From the NCBI GenBank assembly GCA_028683855.1, contig JAQUHA010000014.1, positions 34,495-98,494 on the forward strand: a DNA stretch of 64,000 nt, written 5' to 3'. Positions within the stretch are counted from its first letter, which is position 1. Every line of letters begins with the position of its first letter. Below are positions 1-8,852 of the stretch, piece by piece. Under the pieces are notes generated by a model. That model was not told where the DNA came from. It did not search any database and saw only the letters and a program-made list of their open reading frames with translations. This stretch comes from Desulfuromonadaceae bacterium (GTDB lineage Bacteria > Desulfobacterota > Desulfuromonadia > Geobacterales > Pseudopelobacteraceae). A program made the position numbers and the translations under genes.

Positions 1-729
1 GCTGAAATCAGACAGGGTCAGTCAGTACTTGAAATAGGTCCCGGTCGAGGTGCTTTGACTGCTACACTTTCCGTGTGCGCTGGAGAACTTGTACTCATAG
101 AATTTGATCATGCACTGGCATCCTGGCATCAAGAACAGTTTAAAGATCAGAGGAATGTTAGAGTAATCGATGGTGATGTGTTGAAAGTTGATCTTTCTGA
201 CCTACTTGCAGAAAGAGCCGACAGATGGAATGTTGTTGCAAATCTCCCCTATAATATTTCAACGGAAGTTCTCTTTCGTCTCTACGGAGTTCATAACAGA
301 ATATCGAGAATGACTCTTATGCTTCAAAAAGAGGTTGGTGACCGTCTTATTGCTCCCCCGGACTGTTCGGCGTATGGTGTTACAACCGTGCTGCTTGGAC
401 TCTGGTTTGACATCAGCCGTGCTTTTGTAGTTCACCCCGGTTCCTTTCATCCGAGTCCCAAAGTCGATTCGGTAGTACTTAATTTTATACCGCGTTCAGA
501 GGCGCGCGCTGAAGTTGGTAATGAAGATGTTTTCAGATCAGTTGTTAAAATTGCTTTTTCGATGCGTCGCAAGACCCTTGTCAACTGTCTTAAATCTGCG
601 GAATTTGCAAAAAAAATCAACTGTCTCGAACTGCTTGATGTCTGTGGTATTGATGGCAGAAGAAGAGGAGAGACGCTCTCGCTGGAGGAGTTTGCAACGC
701 TCTCCAGATGGGTTACAAAACATATATGA
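1..729 (+). CDS. ksgA: 16S rRNA dimethyladenosine transferase KsgA (5' end outside window)
   Basis: The frame is open from base 1, so the gene start lies upstream of the window. KsgA/RsmA uses S-adenosylmethionine to dimethylate two adjacent adenines in the 3' terminal helix of 16S rRNA during 30S assembly. The sequence shows SAM motif I (EIGPGRGALT, bases about 31-60) and the catalytic-loop motif NLPYNIST (near base 240), followed by the family's HPGSFHPSPKVDS stretch. The C-terminal helical domain is complete, ending at a TGA that overlaps the next start codon (ATGA). That suggests translational coupling with rmuC. I am confident of the family. The missing N-terminus is an effect of the window edge, not gene damage. 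Confidence 0.93.
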   Translation, partial: AEIRQGQSVLEIGPGRGALTATLSVCAGELVLIEFDHALASWHQEQFKDQRNVRVIDGDVLKVDLSDLLAERADRWNVVANLPYNISTEVLFRLYGVHNRISRMTLMLQKEVGDRLIAPPDCSAYGVTTVLLGLWFDISRAFVVHPGSFHPSPKVDSVVLNFIPRSEARAEVGNEDVFRSVVKIAFSMRRKTLVNCLKSAEFAKKINCLELLDVCGIDGRRRGETLSLEEFATLSRWVTKHI

Positions 730-2072
730 CTGAAGTTTTGGCATACTCCATTTTTTTGCTTTTATTATTCTGCTCTGCTTCTCTTTGTCTGCTGTTAATG
801 AGAAACAGAGGTGGCAATTCGGAGAGTTTAGAACTTCAAAATAGAACTGACGCTGTCGAAAAAATACTTGAACGTCATGAACGACTTTTGAGAGAAGAGC
901 TAGCGCTAAATCGTGGGGAGTCTCAGGAAAATTCTCGCAGGACACGTGAAGAGATGACAGCAGGTATTGCCTTACTTGGTGACTCACTCTCCAGACGAAT
1001 GACTGATATTGCCGGTCTTCAGAAGAATCAGCTGGAGCTGTTTTCATCCCAATTGAAAAGTCTGACTGCCAGTAACGAGGAGCGGCTTGACAAATTACGC
1101 GATGCAGTTGACGCCCGTTTAAAACTTATTCAGGAGGATAATTCACTCAAGCTTGAACAGATGCGGGTTACCGTGGATGAAAAACTGCACGATACCCTTG
1201 AAAAACGTCTTGGCGACTCCTTTAAGCTTGTGAGTGAACGTCTTGAGCTTGTACAACGTGGTCTGGGGGAGATGCAGACGCTTGCAAACGGTGTCGGTGA
1301 TCTTAAAAAAGTGCTGACCAATGTTAAAACGCGCGGAACTTTTGGAGAGATCCAGTTAGGGAGTCTACTTGAGCAGATTTTAGCCCCCGGACAGTATGAC
1401 TCTAATGTTGAAACAAGGAAAGGCAGCGGTCAACGTGTGGAATATGCTTTGAAACTTCCGGGTCGTGACGGTACAACAGACGGTATGGTCTGGCTGCCTT
1501 TAGACGCAAAGTTTCCGCAGGAGGATTATCTTAGATTGATTGATGCCGTTGAAGCGGCAGATGTTTCAGCGGCAGCAGATTCCAGAAAACGGCTTGAACA
1601 TTCTGTGCGCGAAATGGCAAAGATGATTCGTGACAAGTATCTTGACCCACCTCATACAACAGATTTCGGAGTTATGTTTCTCCCTACAGAGGGGTTGTAT
1701 GCCGAGGTGTTACGTCTTCCTGGACTCTTTGAGTCTCTTCAGCGTGATTTTAAAGTAGTGATATCCGGTCCAACAACGGTTGCAGCTCTTCTTAATAGTC
1801 TGCAGATGGGTTTCAGGACTCTTGCTATCGAAAAACGTTCGGCTGAAGTCTGGAATCTTCTTGGTGCTGTGCGTACCGAGTTCTCAAAGTTCGGAGTTAC
1901 TCTCGATAAAACCCGTAAAAAACTGCTGGAAGCCGGCAATCATATTGATCAGGCAGCAAGCCGCACCAGAGTTATTGAGCGTAAATTGCGTGATGTGCAG
2001 GATTATTCAGGCTCTGAAGCAGAGGATATTTCTGAGCTGGAAGAAATTACTGAAACTTTAGACGATGTGTAA
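726..2072 (+). CDS. rmuC: RmuC-family DNA recombination protein
   Basis: This is a 448-residue protein if started at the ATG that overlaps the ksgA stop; an in-frame ATG at 708 is possible but lies further inside ksgA. It has an N-terminal hydrophobic anchor (about residues 5-25), a long charged coiled-coil stretch (about 35-200), then the conserved RmuC domain with KTRGTFGEIQLGSLLEQIL and DFGVMFLPTEGLYAEVL. RmuC proteins are thought to limit DNA rearrangement at inverted repeats, and the domain is related to restriction-type nucleases. Length and order of parts match the family. The role here is inferred from the family only. Confidence 0.9.
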   Translation: MTEVLAYSIFLLLLFCSASLCLLLMRNRGGNSESLELQNRTDAVEKILERHERLLREELALNRGESQENSRRTREEMTAGIALLGDSLSRRMTDIAGLQKNQLELFSSQLKSLTASNEERLDKLRDAVDARLKLIQEDNSLKLEQMRVTVDEKLHDTLEKRLGDSFKLVSERLELVQRGLGEMQTLANGVGDLKKVLTNVKTRGTFGEIQLGSLLEQILAPGQYDSNVETRKGSGQRVEYALKLPGRDGTTDGMVWLPLDAKFPQEDYLRLIDAVEAADVSAAADSRKRLEHSVREMAKMIRDKYLDPPHTTDFGVMFLPTEGLYAEVLRLPGLFESLQRDFKVVISGPTTVAALLNSLQMGFRTLAIEKRSAEVWNLLGAVRTEFSKFGVTLDKTRKKLLEAGNHIDQAASRTRVIERKLRDVQDYSGSEAEDISELEEITETLDDV

Positions 2073-2089
2073 TTACAGAGGAACCATTA

Positions 2090-2698
2090 ATGATACTGGA
2101 AATTAATCCGCATAATCCAAAACCCCACCAAATTTCACGTATAGTTGAAAGCCTTAAAGATGGTAAGGTAATCGCCTACCCGACAGATACTACCTACGGC
2201 ATAGGCTGCTCTATATTTTGTAAAAAAAGTATCGAACGAATCTACCTTATGAAACAGCGCGACCGTCGTAAACCATTTTCGGTTATCTGTTCATCGCTCT
2301 CTGAAATTTCTCAGTATGCTCGCGTGAGCAATTCTGCATTTAAGATAATAAAGCGATATCTTCCAGGTGCTTATACGTTTATATTCGAGGCTACCAGAGA
2401 GGTGCCGGATCTTCTGTTGACACGCCAGAAAACGGTCGGAATTCGTATGCCTGATAACAAAATATGTTGTGATATTGTTTCAGCACTCGGTAATCCAATA
2501 ATTACAACCAGCGCAAATATTTCAGGAGAAGAGCCTGAAGGTGATCCGCGCAACATTGCTGACACTTTTGGTAAACAGATAGACTATGTTATCGACGGCG
2601 GTATCCTGGCTACTGATGTCAGTTCTGTTGTCAGTCTGATAGGGGATAAACCGGAAGTCCTCCGTTTGGGGCTTGGTGATGTTTCGTGGTGTGCTTGA
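2090..2698 (+). CDS. Sua5/YciO/YrdC-family protein (threonylcarbamoyl-AMP synthase type)
   Basis: A 202-residue single YrdC domain. Visible motifs are AYPTDTTYGIGCS near the N-terminus, MKQRDRRKPFSVI for nucleotide/phosphate binding, and TTSANISGEE. Members make L-threonylcarbamoyl-AMP from threonine, bicarbonate and ATP for the t6A37 modification of ANN-decoding tRNAs. The short form without the C-terminal Sua5 domain can be the TsaC/YrdC enzyme or the less understood YciO paralogue, and sequence reading alone does not separate them. It starts at an ATG preceded by GAGGAACC, 17 bases after rmuC, so it probably shares that transcript. Confidence 0.88.
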   Translation: MILEINPHNPKPHQISRIVESLKDGKVIAYPTDTTYGIGCSIFCKKSIERIYLMKQRDRRKPFSVICSSLSEISQYARVSNSAFKIIKRYLPGAYTFIFEATREVPDLLLTRQKTVGIRMPDNKICCDIVSALGNPIITTSANISGEEPEGDPRNIADTFGKQIDYVIDGGILATDVSSVVSLIGDKPEVLRLGLGDVSWCA

Positions 2699-2704
2699 TC
2701 TGGG

Positions 2705-3076
2705 GTGTGTGTGCGTAAAACTACCGTAAGAAATGGTATGCGTTTTGTGGCAACCGCCTTGATACTTATAATAATCTCAAGTTTTTATCATGTGCAGGTA
2801 TCGGAAATATTATCGCTCTCTCTCTCTGCTGAGAATCGTTTGTATAGTCTCGGTATTTTCTGGGCAGCAGCTATAGGAGTTTACGGTGTTCTGCTAATAA
2901 CCATCGGTCTGCTTCTCTCGCCGCTCAAGAATGATTTTAAAATTCGTCTTACCCCTCTTTTTATAGGTATCTCTTTAATGGTCTGCCTGTTTTTTTATCT
3001 GCTCTCCGCAGCAATCGAGAGACCGTTCAGAGACGAACAGAGGCGGTTACGCCCCGGAGAAACTATTAATATCTGA
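2705..3076 (+). CDS. small three-helix membrane protein, function unknown
   Basis: I do not recognise this 123-residue protein. It has three clear hydrophobic segments (about residues 13-30, 50-72 and 80-100), short basic loops and a charged tail rich in Arg and Glu. The start is uncertain: GTG at 2705, GTG at 2711 and ATG at 2735 are all in frame, and a GGGG just before 2705 favours the GTG codons. It follows the YrdC gene by 6 bases, which suggests co-transcription. No catalytic motif is visible. Confidence 0.6.
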   Translation: MCVRKTTVRNGMRFVATALILIIISSFYHVQVSEILSLSLSAENRLYSLGIFWAAAIGVYGVLLITIGLLLSPLKNDFKIRLTPLFIGISLMVCLFFYLLSAAIERPFRDEQRRLRPGETINI

Positions 3077-3178
3077 TTTCAGATTATAAACCTTGTTCAT
3101 ATTAAATTGGCTATATGCTTGAAAGTTATTATAAAATCCCGGGCAGTAAAGCTCCGGAGCAGATAAACGGGATAGATA

Positions 3179-4504
3179 ATGAGGAACATTAAATTCCAAC
3201 ACCTTATTAAGACGGATAAACCCGATGACTGGTTCGGTCTTAAGGGGCGTATCTCAACTTCTCTTCAGTTTATACATCTGATTCTAAATAATTTCGCGAT
3301 CCATAAAGGTGCGCTTCGTGCCTCCGCACTAACCTATACGACAGTACTTTCTCTTGTTCCATTTCTTGCTATTGCTTTCTCAGTCCTCAAAGGTCTTGGT
3401 GCACAAAATGCGCTTGAACCGCTATTGCAGCAGCTGGCTGGAGATTCAGAGGAGACTATTTCGCGTATTATCGCTTATGTGAACAATACCAACATGAAGT
3501 CGATGGGAGCCATCGGTCTTGTAATGCTCGTTCTTACTGTGGTCTCGCTTATGGGGAGTATAGAGGAGGCGTTTAATGCCGTATGGGGGGTAAGTGAAAC
3601 CCGATCGCTTCACAGACGTTTCAGTGATTATCTTGGTGTTGTCATTGTTGGTCCTATTCTCCTTCTTGCAGCTACAAGCATGACCTCCTCTCTACAGAGC
3701 CAGTGGTTGCTGCAATGGCTTGTTCAGAACACGTATATAGGTGATGCAATACTTTTCCTGTTCCGCTTCCTCCCCTATCTGAGCGTCTGGATTGCAATGG
3801 TTTTCATGTACATTTTCATACCCAACATCAAGGTCCGCTTTCTTTCCGCGGTAACAGGAGGGGTGATTGCAGGTACAGCCTGGGAGTTGGCTCAGTGGGG
3901 ATACTTTCACTTTCAGATAGGGGTTGCAAAATATAATGCTATATATGGCACCCTGGCTGCTGTTCCTGTGTTTTTGGTCTGGATATATACAAGCTGGTTG
4001 ATAGTGCTTTTTGGTCTTGAGATAGTATTTGCCCATCAGCATAGAAGCCATCTTATTTCGCTGAATACTGATACACGTCTATCTACAGTAGACAGGGAAC
4101 AGCTTGCCATAGCTTTGCTGCTTCAGGTTAATCTGCATTTTCAGAAAGGCGGCAGAGCACCCTCATCACAACTTCTGGCTGATGAACTGAATGTACCTCT
4201 TTTGCTTCTTGAGCCAATATTTGAAGAGTTCAGGCAATCGGGCAATCTGGTAACCACCTCTGGAGATGAGCCCGGTTGGTTGCCTGCAAGTGACTCATCA
4301 GTCGTACAGCTTGCAGCAGTTGTATCACTGCTTCGTGGTACCTCTTCAATCAAGGCTGAGACTCCTGTCATGCAGCTTGCCGAACGTATTGTAAAACAGG
4401 TATGTAATAGCGGTATGGATAGTCTTAAAGGGGTTAATCTGCGAGATCTGTTAGTAAAAGCTGAAAATGAGATTTCTGGTTTTAACGGAGATACAATTAA
4501 ATGA
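3179..4504 (+). CDS. YihY/BrkB family inner-membrane protein with C-terminal winged-helix-like region
   Basis: A 441-residue protein with about six membrane helices. The BrkB-type motif RASALTYTTVLSLVPFLAI is near residue 45 and a conserved GTLAAVPVFLVWIYTSW lies near residue 255. Older annotations call the family ribonuclease BN, which is not correct for this membrane family; its function is unknown. After the membrane part (about residue 290) comes a soluble tail of about 150 residues. Its helix pattern (QLLADELNVPLLLLEPIFEEF) resembles a winged helix, as in other long YihY proteins. The ATG is preceded by GGGATAG. The stop overlaps the sucA start (ATGA), so the two are probably coupled. 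Confidence 0.85.
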   Translation: MRNIKFQHLIKTDKPDDWFGLKGRISTSLQFIHLILNNFAIHKGALRASALTYTTVLSLVPFLAIAFSVLKGLGAQNALEPLLQQLAGDSEETISRIIAYVNNTNMKSMGAIGLVMLVLTVVSLMGSIEEAFNAVWGVSETRSLHRRFSDYLGVVIVGPILLLAATSMTSSLQSQWLLQWLVQNTYIGDAILFLFRFLPYLSVWIAMVFMYIFIPNIKVRFLSAVTGGVIAGTAWELAQWGYFHFQIGVAKYNAIYGTLAAVPVFLVWIYTSWLIVLFGLEIVFAHQHRSHLISLNTDTRLSTVDREQLAIALLLQVNLHFQKGGRAPSSQLLADELNVPLLLLEPIFEEFRQSGNLVTTSGDEPGWLPASDSSVVQLAAVVSLLRGTSSIKAETPVMQLAERIVKQVCNSGMDSLKGVNLRDLLVKAENEISGFNGDTIK

Positions 4505-7194
4505 TAGAGAATTTTCTAGCCGCAGTTTCAGGTGAGCAGCTTGATGCTCTTTACCGTAAGTGGCAGAGATCGGAAGATTCAGTTCCAGAGGAGTGGCGAT
4601 TCTTATTTTCCGGTTTTGAGCTTGGTATGGATTTGCCGACTTCTCTGAATAATAAGTTTGATGAAACCGCTGCGCTGAAACTGTCCGGTGTCCAGTCTCT
4701 CATATACCGCTACCGTTCCATAGGACATCTCATAGCCTGTACGGATCCTCTATCCAGTTGCAGAATTTCTCATCCACAGTTGGAGCTATCCAATTTTGGA
4801 CTTGAAGAGAGAGACCTGGAAAAGCAATTTGTCTGCAGGCGCTTTATAAAAGAGAGAGCAACACTGGCTGAAATTTTGAATACAATGCGAGAAACCTACT
4901 GCCGCGAAATAGGCGTTGAATTCATGCATATTGAAAATCCGGATGAACGCCAATGGTTGATAGACAGGATGGAACCGAGTCGTAATCATCCGAATCTCAC
5001 AGCTGATGAAAAATTGCATATTCTTGAAATGCTGCATAAAGCAGCCCTGTTTGAGGCTTTTCTGCATAGAAGATTCATTGGGCAGAAAAGATTTTCGCTT
5101 GAAGGTGGAGAGATTCTTATTCCTGTTATGGATCGGATTGTTTCAAGCTCTCCGGAATCTGGCATTACCGACATAGTTATGGGTATGTCGCACAGGGGTA
5201 GATTGAATGTTCTGGCACATATTTTACACAAGCCTTATCAGACAATTTTTGCCGAATTCAGGGAACTCAACTCGCTCGGTTTCACCGGTGACGGGGATGT
5301 TAAGTATCACAAAGGCTATTCATCTGATGTTGATGCTAATGGGAAGAGCGTGCACATCACAATTGCTGCAAACCCGAGTCACCTTGAAGCAGTAAATGCT
5401 GTAGTTGAGGGTAAAAGCAGAGCCAGACAGGATCGGTATGGTACTAATGGCAATTCCCGTGTACTCCCCCTACTGATTCACGGTGACGCTGCTTTTGCAG
5501 GGCAGGGCAGTGTAATGGAAGTTTTGAATATGTCGGGACTGGCCGGCTATTCAACCGGTGGCACAATACACCTGGTGCTTAATAACCAGATAGGTTTTAC
5601 GACGCTTCCAAAGGATGCAAGATCCACAAATTACGCGACAGATGTTGCCAAGATGCTCTCCTGCCCTATTTTCCACGTTCAGGGGGAGTCTCCTGAAGCT
5701 GCAATGCAGGCGGTGGGGCTTGCAATGGAATATCGCAGAGAATTCAAGCGTGATGTAGTTATAGAACTTATCTGCTACCGTCGTCATGGTCACAATGAAG
5801 GGGACGAACCGGCATTCACTCAGCCTAAAATGTATGGGCAGATTGCAGCACGTACTCCCGTTAACTTCATGTATGCAGCCTATCTTGCTAAAGAGTGCGG
5901 TATTTCAGCCAACAGGCTCGAGATGCTTGAACAGAATGTTAATAATGCTCTGGAAACTGCCTTTAATCTCCCCTCGAAGGATGTAGCTGTTGGTTTTGCT
6001 GATCGTTGGAGTGATTTTCAGAAGAAATATGTAAATGCAGCAGTTGAAACGGAAGTTGCAACTGAAAAACTTGTAACATTGGCAAGGAGGCTTGCTGCGC
6101 TGCCTGCCTCGTTTTCACCTCATAAAAAAATTGAGACACTTATACAGAAACGTTTTGAAGCGGTTTTAAAAGGTGTGGGGATTGATTGGGGTAACGCCGA
6201 AACGCTTGCATACGCCACCCTTCTTGACCAGGGTTATTCTGTCCGTTTGTCAGGACAGGATTCGCAGCGTGGTACATTTAATCATCGTCACTGTGTGCTG
6301 GTAGATGGCAGCAGCGAGTATAATTATAAACCTCTTGAATCAGTTGCGCGTGAAGGGGCGGTTTTTCAGGTTTGGAATAGTTTGCTCTCAGAATTTGGTG
6401 TTATGGGTTTTGAATATGGTTACTCATTGGAAAATCCAAAATGTCTTACAATATGGGAAGCGCAGTTTGGAGATTTTGCCAATGGAGCACAGGTTGTAAT
6501 AGATCAATTTATATCCAGCGGTGAAACTAAATGGAATAGAGCCAGCGGTTTGATATTGCTGCTTCCACATGGATATGAGGGGCAGGGGGCTGAACATTCG
6601 AGCGCCCGTATAGAGCGTTTTCTGCAGCTTTGTGCAAACGAAAATATGTTTGTTGTATGCCCGTCTACTCCGGCACAGATGTTCCACCTTTTGCGGAGGC
6701 AGATGCTTCAGACATTTAGAAAACCGCTTATCGTTTTCACCCCGAAAAGTCTTCTGCGCAATCCTTTGTCTGTTTCGAGTATCTCTGAATTCAGCGAAGG
6801 AAGTTTTAAAAAATGTATAGTTTCCAACGGTAACATTTCTACGGCAAGGCAACTGCTTTTCTGCAGTGGTAAAATATTCTATGAGCTTCAGGAAGAGCTT
6901 GTCAAGGCGGGCGTGGTGGATACTGTTATAGTTCGTATTGAACAGTTATATCCTTTAGATACCGTCGAGTTACTTGGGATTGTTGAACTATGTAACTCAG
7001 AGTGTCGATTCAGCTGGGTTCAGGAAGAGCCTGAGAATATGGGCGCATGGTACTTTGTTGAGCGACAGTTCAGAAAGCTCTCTGTTACATTAAATTATAT
7101 AGGTCGAGCGGCAGATTCATGTCCAGCTGTAGGCTCTCATCATATTAACGCTGAGCAGCAGATTGAGATAATAGGTAAAGCTTTTATGTTTTGA
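4501..7194 (+). CDS. sucA: 2-oxoglutarate dehydrogenase E1 component
   Basis: An 897-residue thiamine-diphosphate enzyme, close to the usual SucA length. E1 decarboxylates 2-oxoglutarate and passes the succinyl group to the lipoyl arm of E2 in the TCA cycle. Seen in order are an N-terminal E1o segment (about 1-40), the ThDP site region GDAAFAGQGSVMEVLNMSG with LNNQIGFTT, the RRHGHNEGDEPAFTQP motif, the pyrimidine-domain segment WEAQFGDFANGAQVVIDQF, and the C-terminal QEEPENMGAW. It overlaps yihY by four bases. No E2 (sucB) or E3 (lpd) gene follows, unlike the usual sucAB arrangement, so the partners must be encoded elsewhere. Confidence 0.96.
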   Translation: MIENFLAAVSGEQLDALYRKWQRSEDSVPEEWRFLFSGFELGMDLPTSLNNKFDETAALKLSGVQSLIYRYRSIGHLIACTDPLSSCRISHPQLELSNFGLEERDLEKQFVCRRFIKERATLAEILNTMRETYCREIGVEFMHIENPDERQWLIDRMEPSRNHPNLTADEKLHILEMLHKAALFEAFLHRRFIGQKRFSLEGGEILIPVMDRIVSSSPESGITDIVMGMSHRGRLNVLAHILHKPYQTIFAEFRELNSLGFTGDGDVKYHKGYSSDVDANGKSVHITIAANPSHLEAVNAVVEGKSRARQDRYGTNGNSRVLPLLIHGDAAFAGQGSVMEVLNMSGLAGYSTGGTIHLVLNNQIGFTTLPKDARSTNYATDVAKMLSCPIFHVQGESPEAAMQAVGLAMEYRREFKRDVVIELICYRRHGHNEGDEPAFTQPKMYGQIAARTPVNFMYAAYLAKECGISANRLEMLEQNVNNALETAFNLPSKDVAVGFADRWSDFQKKYVNAAVETEVATEKLVTLARRLAALPASFSPHKKIETLIQKRFEAVLKGVGIDWGNAETLAYATLLDQGYSVRLSGQDSQRGTFNHRHCVLVDGSSEYNYKPLESVAREGAVFQVWNSLLSEFGVMGFEYGYSLENPKCLTIWEAQFGDFANGAQVVIDQFISSGETKWNRASGLILLLPHGYEGQGAEHSSARIERFLQLCANENMFVVCPSTPAQMFHLLRRQMLQTFRKPLIVFTPKSLLRNPLSVSSISEFSEGSFKKCIVSNGNISTARQLLFCSGKIFYELQEELVKAGVVDTVIVRIEQLYPLDTVELLGIVELCNSECRFSWVQEEPENMGAWYFVERQFRKLSVTLNYIGRAADSCPAVGSHHINAEQQIEIIGKAFMF

Positions 7195-7234
7195 GTTTAT
7201 AAAGTTTGCTTATAACGTATGTTTTCTATTGCTG

Positions 7235-7263
7235 TTGACAATTAAGAAGAGTAAGTGTAAATA
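7235..7263 (+). promoter_or_regulatory. sigma-70-type promoter for the receiver-like gene
   Basis: TTGACA (7235-7240) and TAAATA (7258-7263) are separated by exactly 17 bases, in the 96-base gap between sucA and the next gene. The predicted transcription start, near 7270, gives a 5' leader of about 20 bases. It is assigned by match to the consensus only. Confidence 0.6.
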
Positions 7264-7290
7264 AAACCCACTTAAATTTAAAGGTATCTC

Positions 7291-8775
7291 ATGCTTAACT
7301 TACTTTTAATATCAGACAGTTCCAAGATTGAAAACATTAAAACCATTCTTCAGCCTGGCTTAAAAGTCATCATCGATGTCGTTGCCGATTTTGATCAGGG
7401 GCTTAAAAATGTTTTCGAGAAACGTCCTGCAACAGTCTGTATTCAGGATCAGATTGGCGGTGTTACCGGTGAGAGTGTAGCCAGGCACATTCAGATGTTG
7501 CTTGGTAACAGTGCTCCTACGTTCATTCTGCTTCATACTGGCAGCGGTAGTGCAAAGATGGTGAAAGGTCTTTATGCCCATTTTATTGATCTCTCAAAAT
7601 CTAATGAAGTGGTAGCTGAAGATGTGAAAAATACTCTCAAAATGCTGCTTGGCGATCAGTGGGAAAGGGTCTGTATACACCCTGAAAAACCATTATCAGT
7701 CGGGAGTTTTTCTGATGAATCGCGTGAGGATGCAGACAAGCTTGTTGACGATCTGTTGTCAGATCTTGAGAAGTCCGGCTTTTCGCATCTTGACGAAGTT
7801 CCAGCAGTCGGGGAAGCTATCTGTCCTGCCGACTCTTCCCCTCTTGATTCAGAGAAACGTAAAATTAGCTCTTCTGACGGATCTGCTAATGTGGTTTCAG
7901 AAAAAGTACAACCTACTACTGACGAACTGGCTGATCTACTGCTTGCTAATGCAAGCAAGAGCTTAAATGAAGAGCAATCTGTTCGTACGAAGGCCGCTCC
8001 GGTTGCTCCGACTGCTCCAAAACCTTCTGAACAGCAGGTTAGTGCGCCGCTTAAATCGCCCGCTGTTGTGCCCAAGAAAGCTGACCCACCTGTGGCGCCT
8101 CAGGCAGCTGAGTTTGTTATTAAGAATGATAAACCTGCATCCGATGAGACTATACCTGAGGATCTGCTTCTAGCCTTTGAAGATAATTATCGATCTGAAT
8201 CCAGATTTTTTAATAGAACTGTCGCAAGCGCCCTTATAATTCTTTCCTGTGCAGGTGCCGGTTGGTATTTTTTAAAGCATCCACCCGGATCAACCAGCTC
8301 TGTTAAAAATAATGTTTCTACAACTTCGTCAAAGCTCGCTGCTCCGGCTAAGGTTATACCAGTTGAGAGTACGAAAAAAAAGGTCTCTGCGTCTGCTGCT
8401 GTACCTGACAAAAAAACCGGCGCTGTTGCTTCAGCGATGCCGAGCTTTATTCCAACAGAAGGCAAAGACAGCTCATACTCGGCAAAAAATCCGGGATGGG
8501 AGAGATACCTTGGAAAGAAGGCGGAATTCAGAGTCTTTAAGGATTCAGGTAAAATTAAAGCAATACAGGTTCTTTCAGTTAAAAAACAGATTATACAGGA
8601 CGAATTTATCGAATCAATACTGCAGGAATTTACCGGTAGTCAGGAATACAAAGTTACGTCTCAAAAAACAAAAGCAGGTTTTCATATTGATAGTGGCAGA
8701 ATCCAGAATAAACATGATATCCTGATATACAGGAAAGGCGGCGTGACAAAAGCTTTTGTTGTGTCACTCAACTGA
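7291..8775 (+). CDS. receiver-like domain protein with a membrane segment and a C-terminal domain of unknown function
   Basis: A 494-residue protein. The first 115 residues look like a CheY-type receiver fold, but the usual phospho-acceptor Asp position appears to be Gln (VCIQDQIGG), so it may not be phosphorylated. A long low-complexity Ser/Ala/Pro/Lys linker follows (about 130-290), then one transmembrane helix (about 308-325, ALIILSCAGAGWYFL), another Ala/Ser/Lys linker and a compact C-terminal domain (about 400-494). The topology suggests a cytoplasmic N-terminus and a periplasmic C-terminus, a layout seen in envelope or pilus-associated scaffold proteins. The next genes on the same strand are a LysM protein and a GspE-like ATPase. 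The exact function is not recognised. Confidence 0.65.
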   Translation: MLNLLLISDSSKIENIKTILQPGLKVIIDVVADFDQGLKNVFEKRPATVCIQDQIGGVTGESVARHIQMLLGNSAPTFILLHTGSGSAKMVKGLYAHFIDLSKSNEVVAEDVKNTLKMLLGDQWERVCIHPEKPLSVGSFSDESREDADKLVDDLLSDLEKSGFSHLDEVPAVGEAICPADSSPLDSEKRKISSSDGSANVVSEKVQPTTDELADLLLANASKSLNEEQSVRTKAAPVAPTAPKPSEQQVSAPLKSPAVVPKKADPPVAPQAAEFVIKNDKPASDETIPEDLLLAFEDNYRSESRFFNRTVASALIILSCAGAGWYFLKHPPGSTSSVKNNVSTTSSKLAAPAKVIPVESTKKKVSASAAVPDKKTGAVASAMPSFIPTEGKDSSYSAKNPGWERYLGKKAEFRVFKDSGKIKAIQVLSVKKQIIQDEFIESILQEFTGSQEYKVTSQKTKAGFHIDSGRIQNKHDILIYRKGGVTKAFVVSLN

Positions 8776-8852
8776 TCTCTTTCTCTTTACCGGTCGTTAG
8801 TTCTGCTAATGTTTAACATTCATAGTTTTAAGAGTTTCTGCATGGAGACTAA

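Noticed and set aside
538..1047. 169-codon minus-strand frame opposite ksgA and rmuC
   Set aside because: A shadow of two well-supported plus-strand genes with no recognisable protein features.
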